This document shows, piece by piece, positions 1 to 12,500 of a stretch of 64,000 bases of DNA (position 1 is its first letter; each line of letters opens with the position of its first letter). The DNA comes from Ambrosia x helenae. Lineage: Eukaryota; Streptophyta; Magnoliopsida; Asterales; Asteraceae. The stretch spans positions 13,465,994 through 13,529,993 of the forward strand of contig CM061223.1 in the NCBI GenBank assembly GCA_030844895.1, read 5' to 3'. Made by a program: the position numbers and the translations under genes. The notes beneath the pieces are model-generated. The model was not told where the DNA came from, searched no databases, and saw only the letters and a list, made by a program, of their open reading frames with translations.

Positions 1-1138
1 AAAGAACTTACAGGTTTTGGGCTAAGGGTAGGGTAGGAAATATTTGGTTAAAAAGTGGCTCAATAAAAATGGTGAAACAAATTGATTGGCAATCCTTATT
101 CAACAAAACTAATAAACAATTAACACTTGGGGTCATATTCTACCCATAACAAACATACTTCTATTTTTTTGTATTTTCTCTTTTTTTTTCTTTGGTTTTT
201 CATTAATTTTTTTATTATTATTATTTTTTTAATAGCAACTTCAAAACTTCACACTTTGGATGCATAAACAATTCATCAAAGTTAACGGGTCAATTGGGTG
301 AATATGTAGGTTTAACAAATGAAAGGGTATAAGGCTCAAAGTTGGCTACTAAGGGTAATGTCTTGGGTAAATAGGTCAACACATAAGCAAATAACTGGTG
401 CAAAATAAAATAGGGATTCTAAATTGCCTTTATCATCTATGTGCATAGACGTCCATTTCACAGCCTTAGCATGTATCAAATTACACAAGTTCTAAAACAG
501 AGAAACAAGTGGCCCACTCTCAACAAATGAATATATTTATGTGTAAATCACTCTAACAACTCTAGTAGGCTCAAAATCGCACCAAAATGGGGAATGGGTT
601 ACCGATGTGTGCATGCATTTATTACCAATAGCTTGTTACTCCTAGTCAGGCAACTCTAAATATTTTCCCTAAAAATACCTGCTGAAAACAGTTCATATTA
701 CTTCTCTATGACTTAGACCATGAGTAAGGACCTTTACTCACAAGCAAACAACGAATTGGGAATGTATTGAATACACCGCTTTCATATCCGATTAGACCGC
801 TCAAAGGCAAAAAATTTAAAATCTTGCAATTTTTCAAAAAACTCTCCTCATCCCCACACTTGGGATACATTGTCCCCAATGTATAGGTTTTTAAGGTCAA
901 AATGTGGGATTTTACTAACTCATGCAATTACTAATTTAGAAGCGGCTAATCTTTTTCCACCAATCCGTCCAACACATAATAGACTCACAAATACCATTCC
1001 CACACATAACATATAATGTTTTACCACACCACCAAAGTTACATCACAACTAAAACACACTAAAAATAAAATAGAATAAAAAAATAAAAAACTAGGAATGA
1101 ACACATGGACCTGATCGGTGATCAGAGAGTACTCAGTA
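1..1138. other. Noncoding 3' region of the older Athila element
   Basis: There is no supported gene here. The sequence is AT-rich and contains the Athila-like phrases 'ccccacacttgg' and 'cattgtccccaatg' near 855-880. It lies 3' of the degenerate ORF on the minus strand and probably represents 3' untranslated sequence leading to an LTR outside the window. The small ORFs here have no recognisable domain. Confidence 0.5.
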
Positions 1139-2936
1139 TTAGCGCGCCTGCAGGTCTCCAAAGACATCCCGCATGGTGTTCCGCATTTCTCCAAAGCCAG
1201 CTGCGCCTTCAGAGCTACCCTCTCCTTGCATATGCTGCTCATCCTGAATTGGGTCCACCCATTCTGAATGGTGGACCTGTGGTACTGGACGCTGAATACT
1301 ACCATCATATGGTGCTATAGTAGTATAGTCAACAACAGGTGGATATTTCACCACCTCTTCTCCCTTAAGCCACGCTTCATGCATTCTCCTTGCTTGATCA
1401 TCATGAAACCTATGATTAATTTCTCTCTGTGCATTATAAGCATGAACCCGATGCCAATGCTCATTTCGATCATACACCCTTTGAGTGTCCCTTCTCTGTT
1501 GTTCATTATGTCGAGTATTCTGATCAAATATGGCCTGTGCATAACGTGGCCAAGTACTCCAATCCTCTGGTCTCGCCTGCTCAATAACCTCTTCTATATC
1601 CTGATAATCTCCACCTGAAAAATGTTGCCAACCCCCAAACTGTGACAACACAGGCTCCACATTCACCCGTGTACTCATCCCCATACCATCTCCACCAGCT
1701 ACCGCATCAATAGCATCTTCACCATCACTGTCCCCCATTGCACTATCTTCACTTTCAGCCTCATCTTCTTCACCCTCTAATAACATTCTTGCATCCGATC
1801 TCAATGCTCTCCACTTTCTTCCTTCATTCTTCAATTTATGGTAACAGTCCGTCTTCACATATTCCCAACCATACGTGCCCAACCTGTCTAGTGTAATTGG
1901 AGTATGTCCCTTCTTCAATGTGAGAAATTCAGACGTCCCATCAATAGCTCCATGATTCTTCAATAAGGTAGTAATCAACCGACAATGTGGAATCACCCAT
2001 TTTTCTCTATTGTTTCTTGATGTCCAAATATTCATCATGACCAAATATCTATAAGAGATTTTTGGTTTACCACGCATCAGACACTGTAATATTGTAACAT
2101 CCGGAAAACGAACACCCGTTCTATCACTCCTTCTTGGCATAACATTTTGTTGCACAAAAGTCAGCAACAAATTAAGTGGAAGCTTCAAGTCATCTTTTCT
2201 TATTCTCTTACTTTTTCCTTTTCCCGGTTCCAACACATCTTTCAACATACTGTTCCATTTTTTGCTCTTCTCTGGATGATATAACTCGGCTTCTGTTGGA
2301 TATACATATTTTCCCCCTTTTGAATCAAACTTTTAATGTCTCAAAAGACATTGTTACCTGGACATCATCAACCCAACCACTCAACCTCATATTCTCAGGC
2401 GGTTTCCTTCCCGGATGCATTTACAAACTCCCAACCCATTCCTGAATCGCCTCTGTATAAATTTTGTTAGTCTCTCCATCATAGCATTTCAATGCCACCT
2501 CCCAACCTAATGCCTCACACTTTTGTACTAACCCAAATGGTGTAAAGTGTTCAATACAAATATCTTTCTCACACATGAATCCATCCTTCCTGTCCTTGTT
2601 CTTGTCCATCTTCCAATCAAACAAATTTGCTTGCCACTGATCGTCTATAATATCCAAAGAACCCCCCTTCCAATCTGGTTTAGTACGAGGATTTGCTTTT
2701 TTGGCCTGTGATTCTCTTTCCATCTGCTCTCTATATAATTGTGCAGGATGTACTGGTGGTTCTTCATTAAAGGGCTCTGTTTCCACCTCATGAATCACCA
2801 ATTTACTTTGCTTCCCTGCACGTGGTTGCTTTGGTGTGGATGAAGAACTTGCAGCCCGCTTGCCTTTGTTCTTAGCTCCCGTTTGTGCTTTTGATTTAAC
2901 CATCCTACACACATATAGAAACACAAACAAAATCAA
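1139..2936 (-). pseudogene. Broken 3' ORF of the older Athila element
   Basis: Two minus-strand reading frames (2936-2421, then 2248-1139) make one ORF split by a frame change in between. The first half starts with a short Lys/Ser-rich basic tract. The second half has an acidic Glu/Asp patch and a long stretch rich in Arg, Gln and His. This fits the third ORF (ORF1 or 'env-like' position) found 3' of pol in Athila elements, whose function is unknown. The ATG near 2900 follows 'gtgtgtag', which looks like a splice acceptor. The family call rests on position and composition more than on strong motifs. I see no signal peptide or clear membrane segment. Confidence 0.55.
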
Positions 2937-2996
2937 TTCACATTCTTAAAACTTAAACAAGTGTATCATATCAACCTCCCCACACTTGTTTACTAC

Positions 2997-3001
2997 AATA
3001 G
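2997..3001. repeat. Target-site duplication AATAG, left copy
   Basis: AATAG directly abuts the left LTR and is repeated at 16851-16855 directly after the right LTR. It is the 5-bp duplication made by integrase, and it fixes both ends of the young Athila element. Confidence 0.95.
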
Positions 3002-4679
3002 TGATGTGCTAAAAGTAGTTTAATAAAAATAACTAAATTAAACCTAAAACTAGACACCTAGTAATACTCTAGACTCTCTAAAACTAAACTACTGACAGGC
3101 AAGTGAACCTATCGACTCTAGTAAAGCTAAAGTAAGTCCGGATATCGAACCCACAGGACTCTAATGGAAAACGGTAACTAGACTCGAAAACTTATCTAAA
3201 ACTGAAATAAAACTATTTATTATTTTAGAGGGGGGTTTTACTAAAAACTAAATTCAAGAAAAATAAAGATTAACTAAATAAACTAAACTGAACTTAAGAC
3301 GTAAACAGAGCTGAACCAAATTCAAATGATGGTGAGAATACTACCTAGGTTAGAATCCTACTCATGACTGACGAACTTTTATGGTTATGGAACTAGCTAT
3401 GGAACCGGGATCTTTAGATACTAAACTTACAGGATAAACTAGAGGACCCTCGACCCTTCTCAAGGAGAAACCTAAGGTTACCTATAAGCCGTTAAATTAC
3501 CGATTGAGAGGTTACCCTTACAGGCTTACCTACTCTGATGATAAAGTACCCGCTAGACAGTCTACCTTACAGCGCGAAAGCCTCACTACACTAAAAGTGC
3601 AAGGGGTAACTATAGAAAACCTGACCTGACTCGATACGCAAGTAGTGGTAAGGAAACTAGGAAGATCTTTTTACAAAGCATCTAAATCTAGCAATTTAAC
3701 ACCCTAGACATATCGACAATCCCACACCTTACAGCTATTGGAATTGGAAGAATACTTAGAACTACCCAATCAACAAAAATCACTCCTATGGAAAACACTA
3801 GCAATTTACCATAAACTAGTTGCTAACACAAAGTCCACAACCTAACACGCATTCATACATGAAAGACATTCACAAAAACGCATGTGGAGTAAATAATTAT
3901 CAATTGAACAAAACTAAGTACGCATCTACACCAGATCAAAAATAATCAAAGTCTTTACTAAATCATCAACCCATAGTCTAAGTTCCAAAAAAAACATAAA
4001 AAACGTTCATTCAATCATGAGTATTCATCATAACCTAAGTAGTAATGGAAATCTAGCCAAGATACATGTTCAAAACAAGAATAAAATCAATTCTAAGTTC
4101 AAGAAACATAGTTTGCAATTCAAAAGAACAAAGGAATGAAGAAACCGAATGATTAAAACCCGAATCTCTCAATCCCAATGCTCAAAGTCTTGACCTTTCG
4201 CCTTTTTCTCACCTCCTAGTGCTCCAGAGCAGCTCCAATATCTCAAAAGTGAAGATAAAAACGATTTATGTTCGTTCTAGGGTTTTTAGAATCGAAATTG
4301 GGCCAAAAACCATTTTTTCACGTTTTTACTCCCGTCACGTAGCGTGACGGGCTTCAGGTGATGTCGTCACGTAGCGTGACCAACTTCAGGATCAGGAGGG
4401 ATTCGTCACGTCGCGTGACCAGATGTGCTCTTTCCCGTCACGTAGCGTGACGAAACATAATTTTTCATTTTTTTCTTTTTTCGACTTCCCGATCAACCGC
4501 GACTCGTCCGGAGGCTCGTTTTTTTCTCGTTTAAGCTCCATTTTACTTCCTTTCTTGCCCGGACTCCTGTGCAACACGAAATACTAAATAGAATACGAAA
4601 ATACCACAAAAACGACACAAACTGACTCGAAAATAATATAAACTATAGACCGAAAACGGATGTATTTTGCAATACATCA
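3002..4679 (-). repeat. 3' LTR of the young Athila element
   Basis: 1678 bp, TGATGT...ACATCA, nearly identical to 15173-16850. Differences seen include A/G near 3718 (right copy 'cccgcacc'), C/T in 'agttgctaac', A/C in 'atgattaaaa', and one-base length changes in A, C and T runs. It carries an array of GTCACGTAGCGTGAC palindromes at 4331-4452. Confidence 0.95.
4331..4452. repeat. Array of GTCACGTAGCGTGAC palindromes in the 3' LTR
   Basis: Four copies of a near-perfect palindrome, GTCACG-(T/TC)-GCGTGAC, lie within 122 bp, separated by short unrelated spacers with repeated 'cttcagg'. The right LTR has the same array (16504-16625), and related words occur at 9190-9237. The CACGT core resembles bZIP/bHLH G-box half sites, but a regulatory role is inference. 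Confidence 0.85.
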
Positions 4680-4680
4680 A

Positions 4681-4695
4681 ATATCCCCACACTTA
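4681..4695 (-). promoter_or_regulatory. Polypurine tract of the young Athila element
   Basis: Read on the minus strand this is AAGTGTGGGGATAT, directly before the 3' LTR. It is purine-rich and lies where the plus-strand DNA primer of LTR retroelements is expected. Confidence 0.7.
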
Positions 4696-5029
4696 TGTTT
4701 TTTTCGTCCCTGAAAAAGAATTATGCTATGGAATCACAGTTAGGTTTACATCCGGTTTCAAAACATAGGTTACTTAATTAATAATCTACTAACGTGTTGA
4801 TTGCGATTGCAGGTATATTGATCCTCTTAAACCCAAACCGGTTTCCAAGCCCCCTTTTTATTTATGTTAAGTTCTTAATTAGTCTATCTAGGGTCTCACT
4901 CAAAGGAAGCCTCAGTTCCTCCTAATCCCGCCTCAAGCTTATGAAGCTAAGGGAACGACCAATTGACCATTTCCCAACCGTCTTATGTAGAAAACCAAGA
5001 GAATTTAAAATCACTTTTTTTTTTTCAAT

Positions 5030-5190
5030 CATACTTAACTCAGAGGGTGTGACCAATCCAAGTCGTTATCCCAGTGGCCAGGCACCTTAAGCTTCAACAT
5101 TTTTTTTTTTTTCAATCTCAGCATACTTAACTCAGAGGGTGTGGCCAATCCAAGTCGCTATCCCAGTGGCCAGGCACCTTAAGCTTCAGT
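5030..5190. repeat. 92-bp tandem duplication
   Basis: The unit beginning 'catacttaactcagagggtg' occurs at 5030 and again at 5122, with only a few differences (for example gtgacc/gtggcc and gttatc/gctatc). Each copy is followed by a T-rich stretch. It looks like replication or template slippage inside the retroelement's 3' noncoding part. Confidence 0.9.
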
Positions 5191-6015
5191 ATTTTTGCTT
5201 TGATTTCTATTTTTTTTTTATTGATTAGAAATTCTGACGGTTTTAAACTTATAACGGTGCTTCTTATACTATTTTTGGCGGTTTCGGTCTCCCCGTTTCT
5301 CCTAGATGAGAACCCACAAAATAGCCTAACATAATTAATTTATTACTTTTCAAAGGAAACCTTTCTACCGGTTGAGCCTACCCACATATCCCAAATCAGA
5401 CACGCTTTCAATCAATTTTTAATCTCTTATTATACATACTATTTGAAAACCGGACACCTAACTTTACCTATCATCTTCCATATTTTATATAATGCAAACT
5501 TCAAAATCAGGGATATTTTTTTTTTCATTTTTTTTTTAATTTTTTTTTTTAATTTTTTTTTTCGACTATGACAAACACGGTCCATCCCCACACTTAAATT
5601 TTTGCATTGTCCCCAATGCAGGAATGGACAACTAACTCAAACGCAATAATACTGACACTAAACAAAAAGAAAAACAAAAAGAAAAGATAAAAAGGAAAAG
5701 ACTTAGCTGGAAATATAGCAAGACTGTCATGTGCCAGTCTAATCCAAAAACATGCCCTCCAATTCGAACGTGCTCAGCAAACAATTCCAAACTCCCACAC
5801 ACGAACGAAAGCGGCTCATCATGCTAAACCACACTCACAAACCATAAACCACCAGATATATATATAAACAAAACATAAACAACCAACCATCCCAATACCC
5901 AAAGTATCAAAATATATCAAGTTTAGTATAGATCATGATCAAATCAAAACATCAGATAAAAGAAAAATAAAGGAAAATACTAAACCAGTGATCATGCTGC
6001 ACTTTCATCCCCACA

Positions 6016-7386
6016 CTAAGTCTCATCAGCTCCACCTGGTGGCTCATCCTGCGGCACATGCGGCTCTGGGGCTCTGAAACTGTCCGGGATAGCAAGGTTC
6101 ATTGCTCCCATCATACACCTCCACATGTCCTCCTGTCTGCGATGACCTGCAACAATCAACTCCCGTAACTCCAAATACTGCCTATCTGTCCTCTCACAAA
6201 GTGCCTGTAGAGTCAATGGTACTGGAGGTGGCTCTCTAAGAGGATACTGACGACCAGGCAACTCTCTCCTATGCCTAGGTCTCTGTAAACGAGTAGGGAT
6301 GCCGGCCTGGAGTGCTTCAGCTGCTGCTGACCCCTCGGGGGGTGGTACCTGTGGACCTGGGATAACTGTGTCCCATTCCACAGGATCAGTCGATACTAAA
6401 ATGCCTGCCTGCTTAAGCTCTTTCTCTCCAAAATACTTGGCCTTTGGCCCCTCCACTAAGTAACTCTTTTTATACCTGGCAAAAACCTTCAAATTCTCTG
6501 CTAAAACAGTAATATATGGACCCATGTCTAAAGCAGCCCGGTCTCCTCCCCTCCTTGGCCTAGCAAAAGACCAAGCCAACACACTAGCTAAATTGGCCTC
6601 TCGGCCCTGAACCATACATAACAAGCAGAAAAGATCTATCCAGTTCACCTTATTCTCTCCTGATTTCCTACCCACCAAAGTACATGACAAAATCTTAAGT
6701 ATATACCTGTAAACCGGATCCCGAATATCTGTTCCAGCCAAATTTTTAGAAAACGGTGTAATAGCAATGGTCTCCCAAAACTCAGTTAAATCATGCACTG
6801 TCAAACTATACTCTTTCTCCACCTTATAAGCTCCTCTCAAACTAGTCAAGAAACCTGGGGTCGCAACCTCCTCTCTCGTGTAGAAGTCACTAACCACAGC
6901 GAAATCAGGTATAGACATTTCATAAAGTACCCTACCCAGAGAAAACGACACTGCATCCCGCTCAGCAAATGTGCCTTCCTTATGCTTAAATGTAGAGTGA
7001 AACTCAATGATCAGCTCCTCGTACTGTTCTTTATCACAAGTTAACACCCGCTTAAACCTAGGCCCCAGCAATCCCTCAATTCTCTCTCGCTGACCCACTG
7101 TATGCAGCCAATCCCAGTCAATCGTGCGCGGTACTAAAAGCTCTGTATCAACCAAAACATCACACTTCTCTGCTTCTCTGGTACCTTCCTGAAACTGTAG
7201 GAGAGTATGCCGCCTGAGGTCCTCTCTTGTGCATATTGTGAGTGTCTCCGGTGCCGAATATAGAATCTCTCGGCGTTTCTGATGTTTTTCTCGAGCATTT
7301 TCCTGCTGTGCTGGTACCTGCTTTGGGGTTGATGCGGGTGCCTTCTTCCGTTTTTGACCAGCGCGAGACGACGACGAACCTGCCAT
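6016..7386 (-). CDS. Athila ORF 3' of pol (456 aa, function unknown)
   Basis: An intact 456-codon minus-strand ORF between pol and the 3' LTR. The N-terminal ~40 residues are basic and rich in Ser, Lys, Arg and Gln. The central ~250 residues contain a block with aromatic and Leu/Phe-rich segments (around 'EEFHSTF' and 'FAVVSDFYTREEV'), as in the ATHILA ORF-1 family. The C-terminus is rich in Pro, Arg and Glu. Athila elements carry such an ORF in the env-like position; its biochemical role is not established. I see no signal peptide or transmembrane helix that would support a true envelope. The start at 7386 is the first ATG of the frame and is followed by the basic tail. Confidence is high for the ORF, moderate for the family name. 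Confidence 0.75.
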   Translation of the reverse strand: MAGSSSSRAGQKRKKAPASTPKQVPAQQENAREKHQKRREILYSAPETLTICTREDLRRHTLLQFQEGTREAEKCDVLVDTELLVPRTIDWDWLHTVGQRERIEGLLGPRFKRVLTCDKEQYEELIIEFHSTFKHKEGTFAERDAVSFSLGRVLYEMSIPDFAVVSDFYTREEVATPGFLTSLRGAYKVEKEYSLTVHDLTEFWETIAITPFSKNLAGTDIRDPVYRYILKILSCTLVGRKSGENKVNWIDLFCLLCMVQGREANLASVLAWSFARPRRGGDRAALDMGPYITVLAENLKVFARYKKSYLVEGPKAKYFGEKELKQAGILVSTDPVEWDTVIPGPQVPPPEGSAAAEALQAGIPTRLQRPRHRRELPGRQYPLREPPPVPLTLQALCERTDRQYLELRELIVAGHRRQEDMWRCMMGAMNLAIPDSFRAPEPHVPQDEPPGGADET

Positions 7387-9540
7387 GCCTGCAAAACAAC
7401 GTTAAACACAAAAAAGAACAAGCAAGCAAGCAAGCATTAGTAATCACAATTTTTTTTTTATTATTTTTTTTTTATATATATATACTATACAAAAATACGA
7501 CCGTATAGCATTTCTTTCGCGGTCGTGACCGAAATAATAAAAAAAAAATACAACTCGAAAAGTGGGTTACCGTTTACAACTTATCGAATTCTAGACCCAA
7601 ACCTCGCCCGAATGGAGATTGAGTACGGGCGAGGCGGTCTTATACCTGTGAATAGCATACTAGTAAACCCAACGACTCAAAGAAGACAAAAAACTAACTA
7701 AGACAGACTCGACATACAAGCGTGACACTAGAATGAACAAAAACGACTCAAAGTACACTACCCCATCCCGGCACTTTAATTGTCCGCAATTAAGTACAAG
7801 TGCCTAATTGATTCAAAATGGCGACCCGAAAGACAGAATTGAGAAAACAAATAGTTTTGGTAAAATTTGATTCGGGTTGAAAAACTCCCCTCTGACGGGG
7901 GAGTTTTAGCCATTTTGTACCTAGTAAAAATGACAACAAGAATGTGACAAAATCCCAACACATAGCAATAAAGACCATAATCGACACAAAAGACGCGACC
8001 CTAACGGACTAGCGACCTAAGTATAACTCAACGAAATACGATTATGACTCGACCAAACGACATTATCAATGACCAAAACAACGACACTATGACACAAGCC
8101 CAACAAAACAATGAATACAAGACGAGCGACACCAAAGACGTGAAACAAGCAACACAATCCCAACAGAACAAGACCAACACAATCTAAACAAAATACTAAT
8201 AACACGCCATTACGACCTAATTCCAAACACATCAACGACTACAAGAAAACGACATTAGAGACGCGACATAAACAACACAATTAGTACGAAACATGACCAA
8301 CACAATATGACCCATATACTATGATGACAGAATGAAAAAAAACACATTAATCTAAAGACGATACAAGACGGAAAGTGTAACAGTCGAGTGCAAGAAACCA
8401 TACCTGTCTTGTGGAACCGAAAGAAAAAAACGCAGGTTTGGAATTCGGGTGTGAGGCGGTCAATCAGAGAAGGGTTATAGGTCTTGTGGAACCGAAAGAA
8501 AAAAACGTGATCAGAGTAGGATTCTGGTGGGGTCAGGAGGCGGAGGTAGGCGGTGTTTAGGGTGGCGGGTGGTCGATGGAAGGAGCAGGGGGTGGGTGGT
8601 GGCTAGAGGCGGTATGAGGTGGTTGAGGTAGGGTTACAGGGTGGAGGAGGGATGGTGGTGCGGCGGAGGGAGGTGGCGGAGTGGTGCAGGGGGTAGAGGG
8701 TGGAGGCGGAGGTGGGTTTAGGGCCGAAGGGTTTGGGGCCGGGGTTTGGTTTGGGGCCGGAGGGTTTTAGAAGGCAGAGGCGGGTCAGGGGGGGCGGTAG
8801 GTGGTTGTGGGGGAAGGATGGTGGTGGCGGAGGTGCAGAGGTCGGAGGTGGAGGGTTACCGGTGCAGGAGGGTTGTGCGACGGAGGAGGGAGGGGTTTTG
8901 AGTGCGGTGGCCGGAGGGTTTCAGGCGGGTGGGTTATTAGGGCGGCGGAGGGTGCTGTGGGTGGGGTTTCGTGGGTTTGGAGTGAGTAGGTGGTGTGACG
9001 AGGCTGTGGGTGGGTGGTGGCCGGTCGGAGGGATGTGAAGGGAGGTGAAGGTGAAGGTGGAGGTGGGATTAGGAGGCGGAGGTAGGGATGTGGGATTTGA
9101 AGGTTAGGGTTATGGTTTGGTGATGAATGTTTAGGGAAGAAGAAGAAGAAAGCAGCAGGTCCACGTTCATCATTTTTTTTTTTTTAATGGTCGCGTTACG
9201 TGACCAGAAATCCCAACCCCCGTCACGCAGCGTGAGGGGTGTTTTTTTCTCAGAAACTTTACTTCTTTTTCACCCTCTTTGCCTTAGAAAATTTTTTGTG
9301 TTTTCCCCACCATTCCTAAACCTCATATCTAGCAAAAATTTTGATAAAATACATACCTCTACTTGCTTTCTCGGTGTTCCCTTCAACGATTTAGCTATGA
9401 ATTCCTGCAAGATGATGTCGACACACAAAAACACAACCCGAAAAACAACACATACAAAATCGAAAACTACTAACTAAGCTATAAATTAAAGAAAAACGAA
9501 CCTCTACAAACTCTACACTTGGGATTTTCACCCAAGAACT
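7387..9540. other. Noncoding spacer between pol and the 3' ORF, with a G-rich tract
   Basis: It contains no convincing gene on either strand. Positions 8400-9120 are strikingly G-rich on the plus strand (many GGTGG, GGAGG and GGGG runs), so the element's own RNA is C-rich there. Frames that appear open on the plus strand are low-complexity Gly/Val/Arg strings and antisense to the element, so I do not call them. 9190-9237 repeats the GTCACG...CGTGAC words of the LTR. 'gtcttgtggaaccgaaagaa' occurs twice (around 8406 and 8482). Confidence 0.6.
9190..9237. repeat. Internal copies of the LTR palindromic word
   Basis: 'ggtcgcgttacgtgacc' and 'cgtcacgcagcgtgag' are diverged versions of the GTCACGTAGCGTGAC palindrome that is arrayed in both LTRs of the same element. 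They lie shortly 3' of the pol stop codon. Confidence 0.7.
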
Positions 9541-12500
9541 CTAAGTACTCATCTTCTCCGGAATTTCGAGAGGAGTTTCCTCACTCTCGCTCGTGTCTAA
9601 AGGTCCCCCAATGTAATGCTTCAACCTATGACCGTTGACCTTCCATGTTTTTCCTTCATCAACGTGTAGTAATTCAATGGTGCCATACGGGAACACTTCT
9701 TTCACCGTATACGGTCCCGCCCACTTAGATTTGAGCTTTCCTCCAAACAACTTCAGACGAGAATTATATAAAAGCACCTGATCACCCTTCTTAAACTCCT
9801 TCACACCTTTCAATCTCCTATCATGCAACGCTTTAGTTCTCTCTTTAATATTCAGTGATCGCGCATACGCTGCGTCTCGAAGCTCCTCTAATTCATGAAG
9901 TTGAAAGTATCGTCGCTTCGCCGCTTCGGTCAAATCAAGATTAACCGCCTTAAGGGCCCAAAGAGCTCGATGTTCTAGCTCAACGGGGAGATGACATGCT
10001 TTACCGTAGACAATCATAAACGGAGTAGTGCCTAACGGTGTTTTGTATGCAGTTCTAAATGCCCAAAGCGCATCATCTAGCTTGTCGGACCAATCCTTCC
10101 GACTTTTCCCAACGGTTTTCTCAAGGATTCTCTTCACTCCTCGGTTTGCATTCTCCACTTGACCGCTTGTTTGAGGATGGTAAGCGGTAGATAAACGGTG
10201 AGTGACCCCGTAGCGCGCTAACACCTTTTGCATCATGGTGTTACAGAAATGCGTACCACGGTCACTAATAAGAGCTTTAGGAGTACCAAACCGAGTGAAC
10301 AACTTCTTCAAGAATTTCACCACCACTCGGGCATCATTAGTAGGTAGAGCTTGCGCTTCTACCCACTTGGAAACATAATCAATGGCCACGAGGATGTACC
10401 GGTTCCCTCCAGAAATGGGGAACGGTCCCATGAAATCAATGCCCCATACATCAAAAACTTCAAGAACCTGAATGGGGTTCTGAGGCATCTCATCCTTGGA
10501 TGAAATATTACCGGTGCGTTGACAAGCATCACACCGCCTTACGAAATCGAGGGAATCCTTCACCACTGAAGGCCAATAAAAACCACTATCAAAGACCTTC
10601 TGAGCTGTAGTGTGATGAGCATGGTGCCCTCCATAAAGACTCTCATGGCAGTGCCTAATGATCTCTAGACCCTCCTCTCTACTAACACATCTCCTCAAAA
10701 TCCTATCACTTCCTATTCTAAACAGAAAAGGATCATCCCACACATACTTAGTAGCTTCTCTAAGAAACTTCCTACGCTGTTGGGTACTCATACCCTCTAC
10801 CAACATCCCATGAGCATGATAATTTGCCAAATCAGTGAACCATGGCATACCTTGCTTCTCAGCCTCAACAAAATCTATGGACTCGTGAGGGAATTTATCT
10901 CCAATCGCCTCCTCACGAATCTCCTCTCTACTCGGATCCTCCAAACGGGAAAGGTGATCTGCAGCCACGTTCTCTGCTCCCCGTTTATCCTTAATCTCAA
11001 TATCAAACTCAGAAAGCAAAAGAATCCACCGAATTAAACGAGGTTTGGCGTCCTTCTTTGCGAAAAGAAACCGCAAAGCCGAGTGATCAGTAAAAACGGT
11101 GGTTTTAGAGAGCACGAGATAAGAACGAAATTTATCAAAAGCAAACACAACCGCCAAGAGCTCTTTCTCGGTAGTTGTGTAGTTCTCCTGAGCATCATTA
11201 AGGGTCTTACTGGCGTAGTAGATAGGATGAAAATGTTTGTCACGCCTTTGCCCTAAGACTGCCCCGACTGCGTAGTCACTCGCATCACACATGAGCTCAA
11301 ATGGCAAGCTCCAGTCGGGTGAAACTAAGATAGGAGCACTCACTAACCGCTCCTTCAAAAACTCAAAAGCCTTAAGACACTCCTCATCAAAGACAAAAGG
11401 AACGTCTTTCTCAAGAAGACGGGTCATGGGGCGAGTGATTTTGGAAAAATCCTTAATGAACCTACGATAGAAGCCCGCATGACCAAGAAAACTACGGATG
11501 GACTTGACATTGGTCGGAGGTGGAAGCCTACTAATGGTGTCAATCTTAGCCCTATCAACCTCTATACCATCCCTAGAAATCTTATGGCCTAGAACTATCC
11601 CCTCAGTCACCATAAAGTGACACTTCTCCCAATTCAACATTAACTTAGACTCTACACATCTCTCTAACATCATCTCTAAGTTAACCAAGCAAACATCAAA
11701 AGAGCTACCGTAAACCGAAAAATCATCCATAAAAACCTCCATAGATGTCTCAATCATATCCTGAAAAATAGCTATCATGCAACGCTGAAAGGTGGCCGGA
11801 GCGTTACATAACCCAAACGGCATGCGGCGATACGCATAAGTGCCATAGGGGCATGTAAAGGTGGTCTTCTCCTGATCCTCCGGTGCAATGGGGATCTGGA
11901 AATAACTTGAAAATCCGTCAAGGAAACAGTAAAACTGCTGCCCTGCCAAACGCTCCAACATCTGGTCAATGAAAGGGAGAGGAAAATGGTCTTTCCTTGT
12001 GGCGTCATTCAGTCTCCTATAATCAATACAGACACGCCAACCAGTAACAGTACGCGTGGGAATGAGCTCATTCTTCTCATTAGTGACCACAGTCATCCCT
12101 CCCTTCTTAGGGACAACTTGAGTTGGGCTCACCCACGGGGAATCAGATATGGGATAGATCAGACCAGCATCCATGAGCTTAAGAACCTCCTTCCTAACAA
12201 CATCCTGCATGTTTGGATTTAGGCGTCTCTGAGGCTGCACCACAGGCTTATAATCATCCTCCATGAGTATCCTGTGGGTACAGTAAGTAGGGCTGATGCC
12301 CTTGATGTCAGAGAGCCTCCATGCAATGGCTTGCTTATGTGCCTTCAACACATCAAGCAACCGACTCTTCTCCTCCTCCGTCAGTTTAGATGAAATAATG
12401 ACGGGCAAACTAGCATTCTCCCCTAAGTAGGCATATTCTAAGTGAGAGGGCAAAACCTTAAGTTCTAAAGGCGGTGGTGTCTCTAATGAAGGTTTACTAC

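Larger units (their letters stand above)
1..3001 (-). mobile_element. Older Athila-type element, 3' (left) segment
   Basis: This is the distal part of a degenerate Athila-lineage Ty3 retrotransposon transcribed on the minus strand. Its pol lies at 18289-24998; the younger Athila element at 3002-16850 was inserted between pol and the 3' ORF, as shown by the flanking 5-bp duplication AATAG. The segment carries the broken 3' ORF (1139-2936) and noncoding sequence with the phrase 'ccccacacttg', also seen in the younger element. No LTR is reached before the window starts, so the element continues leftward. Linking this segment to the pol at 18289-24998 is an inference from strand, order and family. 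Confidence 0.7.
4680..6015. other. Noncoding 3' region of the young Athila element
   Basis: Between the 3' LTR and the stop codon of the 456-codon ORF. It holds the purine tract, a 92-bp tandem duplication (5030-5190), several long T runs around 5515-5562 and further 'ccccacactt' phrases. No coding signal was seen. Confidence 0.6.

Noticed and set aside
8700..9038. Plus-strand open frames rich in Gly/Val/Arg
   Set aside because: They lie in the G-rich tract, antisense to the retroelement, and are low complexity with no domain.
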